This document shows positions 1 through 7,276 of a stretch of DNA of 52,622 nucleotides, piece after piece. The notes under the pieces were generated by a model. The model worked only from the letters and a program-made list of their open reading frames with translations, searched no databases and had not been told where the DNA came from. The position numbers were made by a program, and so were the translations under genes. Source of the stretch: Butyrivibrio sp. (GTDB lineage Bacteria; Bacillota_A; Clostridia; Lachnospirales; Lachnospiraceae); assembly GCF_024699075.1 (NCBI RefSeq), contig NZ_JAILQF010000075.1, forward strand, positions 1 to 52,622. The letters are read 5' to 3'. Numbering within the stretch: position 1 is the stretch's first letter; every line of letters begins with the position of its first letter.

Positions 1-33
1 TTGTCATAAACATGAAAGGTAGTAAGGTTTAAT

Positions 34-864
34 ATGGATAATAATTATATTTATGAAGTCAAAGAAGCTATTACACATGGAGGCGTATTCCACTCGGATG
101 ACGTTTTCTCAACAGCTTTTATACAGATACTTAATCCTGAAATAAAGGTTAAAAGACTTATGCAGGTACCGGAAGACTTTGACGGACTTGTATATGATAT
201 AGGACTTGGAAGATTTGATCATCATCAAAAGGATAGAAGAGTAAGAGATAACGGAATCCCTTATGCGGCATTCGGACTTCTTTTTGAAGAGTTTGGAACA
301 CTTGTAATGTCCAAAGAAGATGCTGTAATATTCGACGAGACTTTTATTCAGCCAATCGATAAGTCAGATAATACAGGATCATTCTGGATGATCTGTGATA
401 TCATAAGCGACTTTAATCCTGACTGGATCGAGAACCAGGACAGAGATGAGGCTTTCTGGAGAGCAGTAGCTGTTGCCAAGGAGATCCTTGTCAATAAATT
501 CAGACAGATCAATGCCAATCGTAAAGCGTATTATCTGGTAAAAGAGGAAGTGGATGCCTGCTCAGGCCCTGTTCTTGAGCTTTCAAAGACTATTCCCTGG
601 GATGAAGCCGTTAAAGGAACAGATATCTTATATGTTATCTATGCATCTGAAAGAGGCGGCTACAATGTACAGACTGTACGTGTTGATGGAACTGAGGAAG
701 AGAAGAAGCCTTTCCCTGCAGACTGGAGAGGAAAATCGGCAGATTATCTCCAGAAAGTTACAGGTGTTGATGGAATAACTTTCTGCCATAATTCCGGATT
801 CCTTTGCGCGGTTAAGACTATAGAGGATGCACGCAGGATCGCAGAACTTGCAGTAAAAGCATAA
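34..864 (+). CDS. MYG1 family metal-dependent hydrolase/exonuclease-like protein
   Basis: A 276-residue protein of the MYG1 (UPF0160) family, distantly related to DHH phosphoesterases. The N-terminal signature is visible: a THGGVFHSDD segment at about residues 14-23 and a DIGLGRFDHHQ segment at about 55-66, which supply the His/Asp residues expected to bind metal. The eukaryotic members are 3'-5' RNA exonucleases in mitochondria and nucleolus; the role of bacterial members is not established, so nuclease activity here is inference. The ATG at 34 directly precedes the conserved region, with only a weak AGTAAGG-like ribosome site. The gene is closed by a strong terminator (886-929). Its promoter lies outside the window. 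Confidence 0.85.
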   Translation: MDNNYIYEVKEAITHGGVFHSDDVFSTAFIQILNPEIKVKRLMQVPEDFDGLVYDIGLGRFDHHQKDRRVRDNGIPYAAFGLLFEEFGTLVMSKEDAVIFDETFIQPIDKSDNTGSFWMICDIISDFNPDWIENQDRDEAFWRAVAVAKEILVNKFRQINANRKAYYLVKEEVDACSGPVLELSKTIPWDEAVKGTDILYVIYASERGGYNVQTVRVDGTEEEKKPFPADWRGKSADYLQKVTGVDGITFCHNSGFLCAVKTIEDARRIAELAVKA

Positions 865-885
865 ATACGATTTTTTAGAATAATG

Positions 886-929
886 ATAAGAAAGCAGAAA
901 CTACCATATGGCGGTTTCTGCTTTCTTAT
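886..929 (+). terminator. Rho-independent terminator after the MYG1-family gene
   Basis: A perfect 16-bp stem (886-901 with 914-929) around a 12-nt loop that itself contains CCATATGG. The 3' arm is T-rich and runs into TTTTAT. It begins 21 nt after the stop codon. As the arms are A-rich on the 5' side and T-rich on the 3' side it could work in both directions. Confidence 0.85.
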
Positions 930-990
930 TTTATCTGGCAAAAAGCATGCCGGAAATAATTAAAAAGTTGCGATATTACAAGCTTTTTAC

Positions 991-1019
991 TTGAAGCACC
1001 TCTTAGAATGGCTTAAAAT
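991..1019 (+). promoter_or_regulatory. Candidate sigma-A promoter for the small gene and glgCD
   Basis: TTGAAG at 991-996, a 17-bp spacer, and TAAAAT at 1014-1019. The predicted transcript start is about 45 nt before the ATG at 1070. No other convincing promoter lies between here and glgC, so it probably drives 1070-3634 as one transcript. Confidence 0.45.
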
Positions 1020-1069
1020 GAATATAGATTATCGCAATTTTCCATCGCGTTTTATTTGGGAGTAAATAT

Positions 1070-1339
1070 ATGCCTGATGAAATTAAGATGTCTGTATCCG
1101 GGGCTGTCAAGAATAAAAGCGGCCAAAAGGTTGTCTACGTAACCTTTGAAGATAAGGAACGCTCCGCTGAAGGGGTGCTTCCTGAGGGGAAGATACTAAA
1201 AAACACTGGTTTCACACAGGAAGAAATTAAAGCTTTGGAACAGTATATGATAAGCCAGAAGGATGCCATTATTCAGATGGCCAGAACTGTTAATCCTATG
1301 AAAGCTTTTTTGTCAGATGGAAAAAATTCTCATCACTAA
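1070..1339 (+). CDS. Small conserved-looking protein of unknown function upstream of glgC
   Basis: An 89-residue soluble protein that I do not recognise. It has no membrane segment or signal peptide. The sequence alternates a short beta-like N-terminal half (about residues 5-45) with a helix-like C-terminal half (about 48-80, [19 protein letters not shown]). A ribosome site (TGGGAG, 8 nt before the ATG) supports translation. It is 32 nt upstream of glgC with no terminator between them, so it should be co-transcribed with glgCD. Any role in glycogen synthesis is guilt by association only. Confidence 0.65.
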   Translation: MPDEIKMSVSGAVKNKSGQKVVYVTFEDKERSAEGVLPEGKILKNTGFTQEEIKALEQYMISQKDAIIQMARTVNPMKAFLSDGKNSHH

Positions 1340-1371
1340 AATCTAAAATAATAATCAAAAGGGAGGTACTT

Positions 1372-2523
1372 ATGGCAAAGAATAATATGCTGGCAATGGT
1401 ACTTGCTGGAGGAAGAGGAAGTCGTCTCAAAGATCTTACCAACAAGGTTGCAAAACCGGCAGTAGCTTTTGGCGGAAAGTACAAAATCATTGATTTTCCA
1501 CTTAGTAACTGTGCTAACAGTGGTATTGATATTGTTGGTGTTCTTACTCAATATGAATCAATTCTTCTTAACAGCTACGCTGGTGCAGGAAGAATATGGG
1601 GACTGGATAGTAAAGATAGCGGTGTATTTATCCTGCCTCCCCGTGAGAAAGCTGATAGTGGCCTTAATGTTTATAGAGGTACAGCTGATGCTATCTCACA
1701 GAATATTGATTTTATAGATTCTTATGAACCTGAATACCTTCTTATCCTTTCAGGTGATCACATTTATAAGATGAATTATGACAAGATGCTTGATGCTCAT
1801 ATTGCTAACAAGGCAGATGCTACGATCGCAGTTATTGAGGTTCCCAAGAAGGAAGCAAGCAGATTCGGTATCATGAATACAGCTAATGACGGCCGCATCG
1901 TAGAATTTGAAGAAAAGCCTGCTCATCCTAAGAGTAATCTTGCTTCCATGGGTATTTATATCTTTACCTGGAAGCAGCTTCGCAGAATGCTTGTTGCTGA
2001 TATGAACAGTAAGACTTCCAATCACGATTTTGGTAAAGATATCATTCCTACAATGCTTAATGATGGTAAGTCTTTGTATGCTTACAAGTTCAAAGGGTAT
2101 TGGAAGGATGTAGGAACAATTGATTCTCTTTGGGAAGCTAACATGGATCTTATCGAAGAGGGAAGTGAGCTTGATCTTGGAGACAGTTCCTGGAAGATCT
2201 ATACAGAAGATGCTACAGAGCTTCCTCAGTATATCGGAGAAGATGCTGAGGTAAGATGTGCTTATATCACTCAGGGTGTTCAGGTTCATGGCAAGGTTGA
2301 ACATTCGGTTCTCTTTACAAGCAGCATTGTAGGAGCAGGTGCCAAGGTTAAGGATAGTGTCCTTATGACAGGTGCTGTAGTTGGAGAAGGAGCAAAGGTT
2401 ACAAGAGCCCTTGTTGCTGATGGAGTTACTATAGGAGACGGCGCTGTAGTAGGCAGTGCTAAGAGCGATAACATCTTGCTTGTAGCTCATGATATTGAGG
2501 AAGGAGGAAAATACTATGGCTAA
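1372..2523 (+). CDS. glgC: Glucose-1-phosphate adenylyltransferase, catalytic subunit
   Basis: Makes ADP-glucose from glucose-1-phosphate and ATP, the committed step of bacterial glycogen synthesis. The 383 residues match the family length. The nucleotide-binding start [11 protein letters not shown] (about residues 8-18), the KPAVAFGG segment, the [10 protein letters not shown] segment and a GDHIYKM motif are all present, followed by a C-terminal left-handed beta-helix with hexapeptide-like repeats (about 280-370). GGGAGG lies 6 nt before the ATG. The end overlaps the start of glgD by 8 nt, which implies translational coupling and an obligate GlgC-GlgD pair, as known in Bacillus and relatives. 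Confidence 0.97.
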   Translation: MAKNNMLAMVLAGGRGSRLKDLTNKVAKPAVAFGGKYKIIDFPLSNCANSGIDIVGVLTQYESILLNSYAGAGRIWGLDSKDSGVFILPPREKADSGLNVYRGTADAISQNIDFIDSYEPEYLLILSGDHIYKMNYDKMLDAHIANKADATIAVIEVPKKEASRFGIMNTANDGRIVEFEEKPAHPKSNLASMGIYIFTWKQLRRMLVADMNSKTSNHDFGKDIIPTMLNDGKSLYAYKFKGYWKDVGTIDSLWEANMDLIEEGSELDLGDSSWKIYTEDATELPQYIGEDAEVRCAYITQGVQVHGKVEHSVLFTSSIVGAGAKVKDSVLMTGAVVGEGAKVTRALVADGVTIGDGAVVGSAKSDNILLVAHDIEEGGKYYG

Positions 2524-3634
2524 TGCATTGGGAATAATTGCTCCTGCCGGAACCTATATGAGAGTAGAAGGTTTGCAGGATTTCAGACCTATAAGCGCAT
2601 TCTCTTTTCTCGGAAGATATCGTATTGTAGACTTTCCGGTATCAAGCCTTTCAAATAGTGGAATTGAGCGTATACAGCTTTTTGTTAATAATGAAAATCC
2701 AAGATCACTTGCAGAGCATGTTGGTAATGGACGTAGCTACAACATCAACTCAAAGAGAGGTCTTCTTCAGATGATGTTCAGTCACGAGAGTGCACTGAGC
2801 GATATATATAATACTGATGTTAAGGCTTATATTGAAAATCTTCCTTCAATAGAGAGATGCCACCAGAAGTATGTTATCATTACTCCCGGTTACATGGTAT
2901 TCAAACAGGATTATGATAAGCTTCTTACAGAGCATATCAATTCAAATGCAGATATAACTCTTTTGTATCACAAGGTCAATAATGCAGATACATCATATCG
3001 TAACTGTTATACTCTTGACCTTAACAGACAAAAGGGCTTTAAATCTATGCGCATAAATACATGTACTGCTGCAGATAAGAATATCTTCATGGATACATAT
3101 GTTATGCACAAGGATCTGTTTATAGAGCTTCTCAAAAAAGCCAGAAAGCTTTCTGCAATAGCCAGACTTACAAATATAATCGATGCCGAGTCTGAAAATC
3201 TTGATATAAGAGGCGTTCAGCATAAGGGATACTTTGCAGCAATCACAGATTTCAGAGCTTATTATGAAGCTAACATGGAACTACTTAATCTTGATAAGAC
3301 AGAGAGCCTCTTCTCAGATAACTGGCCTATCTATACTCATACAACAGACTCTTGTCCTGTTCAGTATAGAGCATCTTCATCTGTTAAAAAGACCATGGTC
3401 GCTAATGGATGTATCATCGAGGGTAATGTAGAAAACTCGATCATTGGACGTGGTGTTGAGATAAGGAAGGGCGCAATTGTACGTAACTGCATCATCATGG
3501 GACATTCTGTGATCGAAGAGGGCGTTCGCATTGAAAATATGGTAGTTGATAAGTGGGCCAAGATCACAGCCAGACAGAATCTCGTATGCCCCGAAAACGA
3601 ACCGGGCTACATCAGAAGAATGGACACAATCTAA
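2516..3634 (+). CDS. glgD: GlgD, regulatory subunit of ADP-glucose pyrophosphorylase
   Basis: A 372-residue paralogue of GlgC. The glycine-rich nucleotide loop is lost: the N-terminus reads [20 protein letters not shown] where GlgC has LAGGRGSRL, as expected for the non-catalytic GlgD subunit of Firmicutes, which alters kinetics of the GlgC-GlgD complex. The fold is otherwise kept ([18 protein letters not shown], a C-terminal beta-helix from about residue 285). The start at 2516 is chosen because AAGGAGGAAA at 2501-2510 sits 5 nt upstream and the ATG overlaps the glgC stop; an in-frame upstream codon at 2489 would lack this. Confidence 0.95.
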   Translation: MANALGIIAPAGTYMRVEGLQDFRPISAFSFLGRYRIVDFPVSSLSNSGIERIQLFVNNENPRSLAEHVGNGRSYNINSKRGLLQMMFSHESALSDIYNTDVKAYIENLPSIERCHQKYVIITPGYMVFKQDYDKLLTEHINSNADITLLYHKVNNADTSYRNCYTLDLNRQKGFKSMRINTCTAADKNIFMDTYVMHKDLFIELLKKARKLSAIARLTNIIDAESENLDIRGVQHKGYFAAITDFRAYYEANMELLNLDKTESLFSDNWPIYTHTTDSCPVQYRASSSVKKTMVANGCIIEGNVENSIIGRGVEIRKGAIVRNCIIMGHSVIEEGVRIENMVVDKWAKITARQNLVCPENEPGYIRRMDTI

Positions 3635-3724
3635 GCTTTTGCTTAATGAGGAATCGCTTTTGATGCATGATTGAGTGCTGTATACAAATACAATTACTGG
3701 ATTTTGCATAAGGAAATTTATAAT

Positions 3725-3825
3725 GATCCCTTGGAGATTTGGTATATTCGTGGAAGTTGATATTAGATTTTTAAGACAAGAAAATCTCATATCAACTTCC
3801 ACGAATATACATATCCCAAGGGATC
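3725..3825. repeat. Long near-perfect palindrome (about 45-bp arms, 9-nt loop)
   Basis: The left arm 3725-3771 and right arm 3781-3825 are inverted copies. Ten bp at the outer end, a central 21-bp block and a 7-bp inner block match exactly; the differences are one mismatch and a 6/8-nt internal loop. A weaker A/T-rich match continues outward to about 3714 and 3836. No T-run follows, so this is not a typical intrinsic terminator, and it is much longer than the other terminators here. It could be a short palindromic mobile repeat (MITE-like) or an RNase III-type mRNA end element for glgD. No protein-coding content is evident. Confidence 0.85.
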
Positions 3826-3854
3826 ATATAATTTTCTCTATCCAAAAGTCTGGT

Positions 3855-3881
3855 TAATTATTTGATGGGGCATGCCGATAT
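3855..3881 (+). promoter_or_regulatory. Sigma-28 (SigD/FliA) type promoter for the hook gene
   Basis: TAAT at 3855-3858, a 15-bp spacer, then GCCGATAT at 3874-3881. This matches the flagellar sigma-28 consensus TAAA-N15-GCCGATAA, and the -10 is identical to the Bacillus SigD form. It precedes a flagellar gene by about 120 nt, which strongly supports the call. Confidence 0.8.
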
Positions 3882-3963
3882 ATAGACTGAAGTATATAGG
3901 TGCATTCAAGGATGACCGCACTGATATCCAAATGGCTATTCGCAGTATATTCAGGGAAGAATT

Positions 3964-3982
3964 ATTCCGTACATAACGGAAT
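3964..3982 (+). promoter_or_regulatory. Small hairpin in the flgE leader
   Basis: ATTCCGT at 3964-3970 pairs with ACGGAAT at 3976-3982 around a 5-nt loop. It ends about 25 nt before the ATG of the hook gene and lies within the roughly 120-nt leader predicted from the sigma-28 promoter. Any regulatory role is inference. Confidence 0.4.
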
Positions 3983-4007
3983 GTGTGATACCAGGAAAAG
4001 AGGTTTT

Positions 4008-5321
4008 ATGCTTAGGTCTTTATACTCAGCGGTCTCAGGACTTAATATCCATCAGACAGAGATGGATGTAATTGGTAATAACATAGCCAATGTTAATACC
4101 AATGCTTACAAATCACAGGCAACTAATTTTTCTGATATTCTCTATCAGAGTAAATCCAATGCTTCTGGCCCTTCAGATACCAGAGGTTCAATAAATCCAA
4201 TCCAGGTAGGTCTTGGCGGCATGGTTGCTGCTATTGATACTAATATTACAACACAGGGATCGGCGCTTACTACGTCTGCTCCTTTTAATATGATGATCAC
4301 AGGAGATTCCTTCTTTGTAGTAACTGATGGTACTAATCAGTACTATACAAGAGATGGTAACTTCTATGTTGATGGTGAGATCAATGAGATAGGAGATGCG
4401 GCAGATGATGAAGGATATCTGGTAACAGCTTCTCTTGGTTACTATGTACTTGGCTGGGAATCTGCTGATGGAGCGACAGTAGATACAGATGGAGCTATAG
4501 GCAAGATAATGCTCATGGGTCCTGATATTGAAGAATCAGCCGGAGAGCCGACTACTTATATTACTGTAAAAGGTAATGTAGACAAGATGGATTCAGCTAT
4601 TTATACAGACGTGGGACGTGGCGTTTCAGCTGCTGCACTTATTCCTGGAGATGATGGATACGAGTCTTACAATCTTAACTTCTCACTTACAGATGCAGGA
4701 GATGATGATGAAAGTACCTATCTTCTGACTCTTACAGGAGTTACGGATTCGAATGGTGATGCGGTTGATTTTGAAGAGCAGGAGATTGAACTTACTTATA
4801 GCCCATCAGATGGTACACTTACAAGCGCAGGTACAGCAGTAGTGACAGTTGCAGGCGTGGCTATTACCATAGATGTAAGCGGTACTACCAATTACAATTC
4901 AAATGGTGTTACAACTCTTGCAACATCAAGAGGCGATGGCGATGGTAATGGTGAAGGACAGGAAAATGGCATCATGTCCGGAATTTCAGTCCAGAAGGAT
5001 GGCAAAATATATGCCAAGTATACAAATGGTGATACAAGGCTTCTTGCTCAGATGGCTACAGCAACATTCCTTAATGCTACAGGTCTTGTAAATGAAGGTA
5101 ACAACCTGTATTCAGCATCAAATGCATCAGGTGATCCTAATATCGCACCTGTTGATGTAGATGGAGGCTATATTAGTACAGGTGTTCTTGAAGCAAGTAA
5201 TGTTGATCTGTCTGATGAGTTTACAAGAATGATTACAGCTCAGAGAGCATTCCAGGCTAATAGCAGAGTTATCACAACATCAGATACAATGCTCAGTGAA
5301 CTTAAGAATCTGAAGCAGTAA
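4008..5321 (+). CDS. flgE: Flagellar hook protein FlgE / hook-basal body family
   Basis: A 437-residue rod/hook/axial family protein. The N-terminal signature LRSLYSAVSGLNIHQTEMD followed by GNNIANVNTNAYK forms the D0 helix and the family motif. The C-terminus has the matching helix (EFTRMITAQRAFQANSRVI, then a TSDTMLSEL segment). The middle (about residues 100-380) is Asp/Gly/Thr-rich and variable, as in exposed hook domains. Length and the large insert favour FlgE over FlgF or FlgG. The ATG at 4008 (AGAGG 5 nt upstream) starts exactly at the conserved helix, so the open frame upstream from 3900 is not coding. The gene stands alone, with its own sigma-28 promoter and a terminator; other flagellar genes must lie elsewhere. 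Confidence 0.88.
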   Translation: MLRSLYSAVSGLNIHQTEMDVIGNNIANVNTNAYKSQATNFSDILYQSKSNASGPSDTRGSINPIQVGLGGMVAAIDTNITTQGSALTTSAPFNMMITGDSFFVVTDGTNQYYTRDGNFYVDGEINEIGDAADDEGYLVTASLGYYVLGWESADGATVDTDGAIGKIMLMGPDIEESAGEPTTYITVKGNVDKMDSAIYTDVGRGVSAAALIPGDDGYESYNLNFSLTDAGDDDESTYLLTLTGVTDSNGDAVDFEEQEIELTYSPSDGTLTSAGTAVVTVAGVAITIDVSGTTNYNSNGVTTLATSRGDGDGNGEGQENGIMSGISVQKDGKIYAKYTNGDTRLLAQMATATFLNATGLVNEGNNLYSASNASGDPNIAPVDVDGGYISTGVLEASNVDLSDEFTRMITAQRAFQANSRVITTSDTMLSELKNLKQ

Positions 5322-5465
5322 TGATCATAGTCATCTGCCGCTTAAGATGGTCAATGGGAAAACTTAATTCCTGTTGCCTCATATCTTTGATTGAAACTTT
5401 ATCCTTAAAGGGTGATTGGTTTTGATCATATAATAAGTACAAAATGACTTATAATACAGGATATG

Positions 5466-5497
5466 TACAGAATAATATGTGCATATTCTGTATTTTT
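5466..5497 (+). terminator. Rho-independent terminator after flgE
   Basis: TACAGAATA at 5466-5474 pairs with TATTCTGTA at 5484-5492, 9-nt loop, followed by five T. It is about 145 nt beyond the flgE stop. The stretch 5322-5465 shows nothing else that I can name. Confidence 0.75.
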
Positions 5498-5510
5498 ATG
5501 CAGAACTTGA

Positions 5511-5539
5511 TTGCAGGCAAGGACTAAACTAATTATAAT
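5511..5539 (+). promoter_or_regulatory. Candidate promoter for proB
   Basis: TTGCAG at 5511-5516, 17-bp spacer, perfect TATAAT at 5534-5539, giving a leader of about 100 nt. The leader holds two copies of GTTTTAAC 26-27 nt apart, function unknown. Confidence 0.55.
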
Positions 5540-5644
5540 AGTTAAGAAATTGGTACATGGAATTACATGTTGTGGTTTTAACACATACAATCACATCTTG
5601 CGTTTTAACCTGCCTAATCAAATAGTAAGGAGAAGCTTTTAAAG

Positions 5645-6442
5645 ATGGCACTTTCAAAGAAGAGAATAGTAGTAAAAGTAGGAACTTCTACAATTACAAA
5701 TGACAATGGAGATATCAATATAAGACAGCTTGATCATTTGTGCAGGGCTCTTTCTGCAGTTGAGAATATGGGTTATGATCTTGTCCTTGTAAGTTCAGGA
5801 GCTATAGCTGTAGGTGCAGGCAAGATGCGTCTTCAACAAAAGCCTAAGGATCTGGGACTTAAGCAGGCAGCAGCTGCTGTTGGTCAGCTTGAACTTATGC
5901 ATCTTTATGACAAACTTTTTGGAGAGTATGGAAGGCTTGTAGGACAGATACTTCTTAGTAATGAAGATGTACAGAATCCTGAAAGAAGAGAGAATCTTAC
6001 CAATACCTTAAATGCACTTCTTGAAAACCATATTATTCCTATTATCAATGAGAATGACTCCATAAGCCATGCTGAGATTGAGTCTGATCAAAAGCTCTTT
6101 TCCGATAATGATATGTTATCTGCTGTTGTTGCAGTATTCTGTGAGGCAGCAAAGCTTATAATACTTTCAGATATAGACGGTCTTTATGACTCCAATCCTA
6201 AGAACAATCCTGATGCAAAGCTTATCAGCAGGGTAGAGAATATAGATGAAGAGCTTCGTAACAGAGCAGGAGAATCCGGCTCCAACAGAGGAACAGGCGG
6301 AATGATCACCAAGATGGATGCAGCAGAGCTTGCTACAAGCAGGGGAATCGATGTTCTTATAATTAATGGTCAAAGGCCTGAACAGATATATGATATCCTT
6401 GATAAAAAAATTGTCGGTACTCTTTTTGTAGGGAAAAAGTAA
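5645..6442 (+). CDS. proB: Glutamate 5-kinase, short form without PUA domain
   Basis: Phosphorylates L-glutamate to gamma-glutamyl phosphate, the first step of proline synthesis. The 265 residues cover only the amino-acid-kinase domain: KVGTSTI near the start, SSGAIAVGAGKM (phosphate loop), an INENDSI segment, SDIDGLY, and GTGGMITKMDAA near the end. The C-terminal PUA domain of the roughly 370-residue E. coli enzyme is absent, as in several Gram-positive short forms. AAGGAG lies about 9 nt before the ATG. The usual partner proA is not next to it; a convergent gene follows. It therefore looks monocistronic, and proline synthesis needs proA elsewhere. Confidence 0.95.
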   Translation: MALSKKRIVVKVGTSTITNDNGDINIRQLDHLCRALSAVENMGYDLVLVSSGAIAVGAGKMRLQQKPKDLGLKQAAAAVGQLELMHLYDKLFGEYGRLVGQILLSNEDVQNPERRENLTNTLNALLENHIIPIINENDSISHAEIESDQKLFSDNDMLSAVVAVFCEAAKLIILSDIDGLYDSNPKNNPDAKLISRVENIDEELRNRAGESGSNRGTGGMITKMDAAELATSRGIDVLIINGQRPEQIYDILDKKIVGTLFVGKK

Positions 6443-6503
6443 ACTTTCAGATATTAAAATCATCGGATACAAATAAAGTCATATAATTCAGAATGAAATA
6501 AAA

Positions 6504-6538
6504 ACAGCCGGTCAGCGGATATCCCGCCAGCCGGCTGT
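6504..6538. terminator. Bidirectional terminator between proB and the convergent orphan gene
   Basis: ACAGCCGG at 6504-6511 pairs with CCGGCTGT at 6531-6538, with a further GC-rich GCGG/CCGC pairing inside. On the minus strand it is followed by TTTTTATTT, a good T-run for the 191-residue gene. On the plus strand ATTTTG follows, weaker but usable by proB. Confidence 0.75.
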
Positions 6539-6560
6539 ATTTTGCATTATCTAAAAATAA

Positions 6561-7136
6561 TTACTGATTAGGAAGCTCTGTATACTTATCATAGATCTCA
6601 GCAAGATATGTCTTTACCATTTCGATATTGGCCATCTTGCGAAGATTCTCATTGCCCATTCCTACAGCGATCTCATCTGCAAGAAGAAGCATGTTAAAGA
6701 TGCTGAGCTTGAATTCGTCTCTTGTCATTGTTTCGATCTCGAGGTGAATAAGTGGAGCACCAAGCTTCATTGTAATGTTATCATCTGAAATACCTGCTTC
6801 CATTATCTTGGTATCAGGATCAAAGGTTACATAAAGAATGAGAGATTCTTTCTCGTGTTTCTTTAATGTAATAGGTGTCTGATGGCTCAGTTCAAGCCAC
6901 TCATAATAATCAGCTACATCAGGATTAAGAAGATATTCAGTGAGCTCTTCTCTGTGTTTCTCTACATACTGAAGATAGCTGCTGGCATTAGGGCCTGTAT
7001 AGTTGAAGTCTACCTTAAGACCGTTATCAGTCTGAAGGAGTCTGCATTTCTCAGCAACATCTTTGATCTTGAATGAGGAAGTATCGTTACCTACTTGTTT
7101 GAAGGACCCTGAGTCCATAACCTGTTTAAATTCCAT
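6561..7136 (-). CDS. Unknown soluble protein, 191 residues
   Basis: I do not recognise this family. It has no signal peptide or membrane segment. The sequence looks like a mixed alpha/beta domain: beta-like stretches around residues 35-45 and 105-145 (ESLILYVTFDPDTKIMEAGI) and helices at about 55-70 and 150-185 rich in Met/Leu. AGGAG 9 nt before the ATG and a T-run terminator after the stop make it a genuine single-gene unit on the minus strand. It is divergent from ftsK across a 140-bp spacer that holds a palindrome (7214-7229), so the two could share control. Function unknown. Confidence 0.75.
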   Translation of the reverse strand: MEFKQVMDSGSFKQVGNDTSSFKIKDVAEKCRLLQTDNGLKVDFNYTGPNASSYLQYVEKHREELTEYLLNPDVADYYEWLELSHQTPITLKKHEKESLILYVTFDPDTKIMEAGISDDNITMKLGAPLIHLEIETMTRDEFKLSIFNMLLLADEIAVGMGNENLRKMANIEMVKTYLAEIYDKYTELPNQ

Positions 7137-7213
7137 TAGTGTTACTCCTGCTTTCTATATGTTACAACCAATTATACTGTGTCAAATACGGCACCGCATA
7201 AAGTATAGCATAA

Positions 7214-7234
7214 ACCATTCTAAAATGGTATACT
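7214..7234 (+). promoter_or_regulatory. Extended -10 promoter for ftsK with overlapping palindrome
   Basis: TGG-TATACT at 7226-7234 is an extended -10 element; the -35 is weak. ACCATT at 7214-7219 and AATGGT at 7224-7229 form a palindrome overlapping the -10, a position suited to a repressor. The predicted start is about 35 nt before the ATG at 7277. Confidence 0.45.
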
Positions 7235-7276
7235 TAAAAGAAAACAAAAAGTCTTTTATCAAGGGTCGGGGAGAAT

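Noticed and set aside
1750..2490. A 246-codon open frame on the minus strand inside glgC
   Set aside because: It is the mirror of a highly biased coding strand, has Cys/Ser/Tyr-rich composition, no ribosome site and no domain; glgC is unambiguous.
3900..4007. Extended N-terminus for the hook protein
   Set aside because: The conserved family helix starts at ATG 4008 with its own ribosome site, and 3900-4007 lies in the leader of the sigma-28 promoter.
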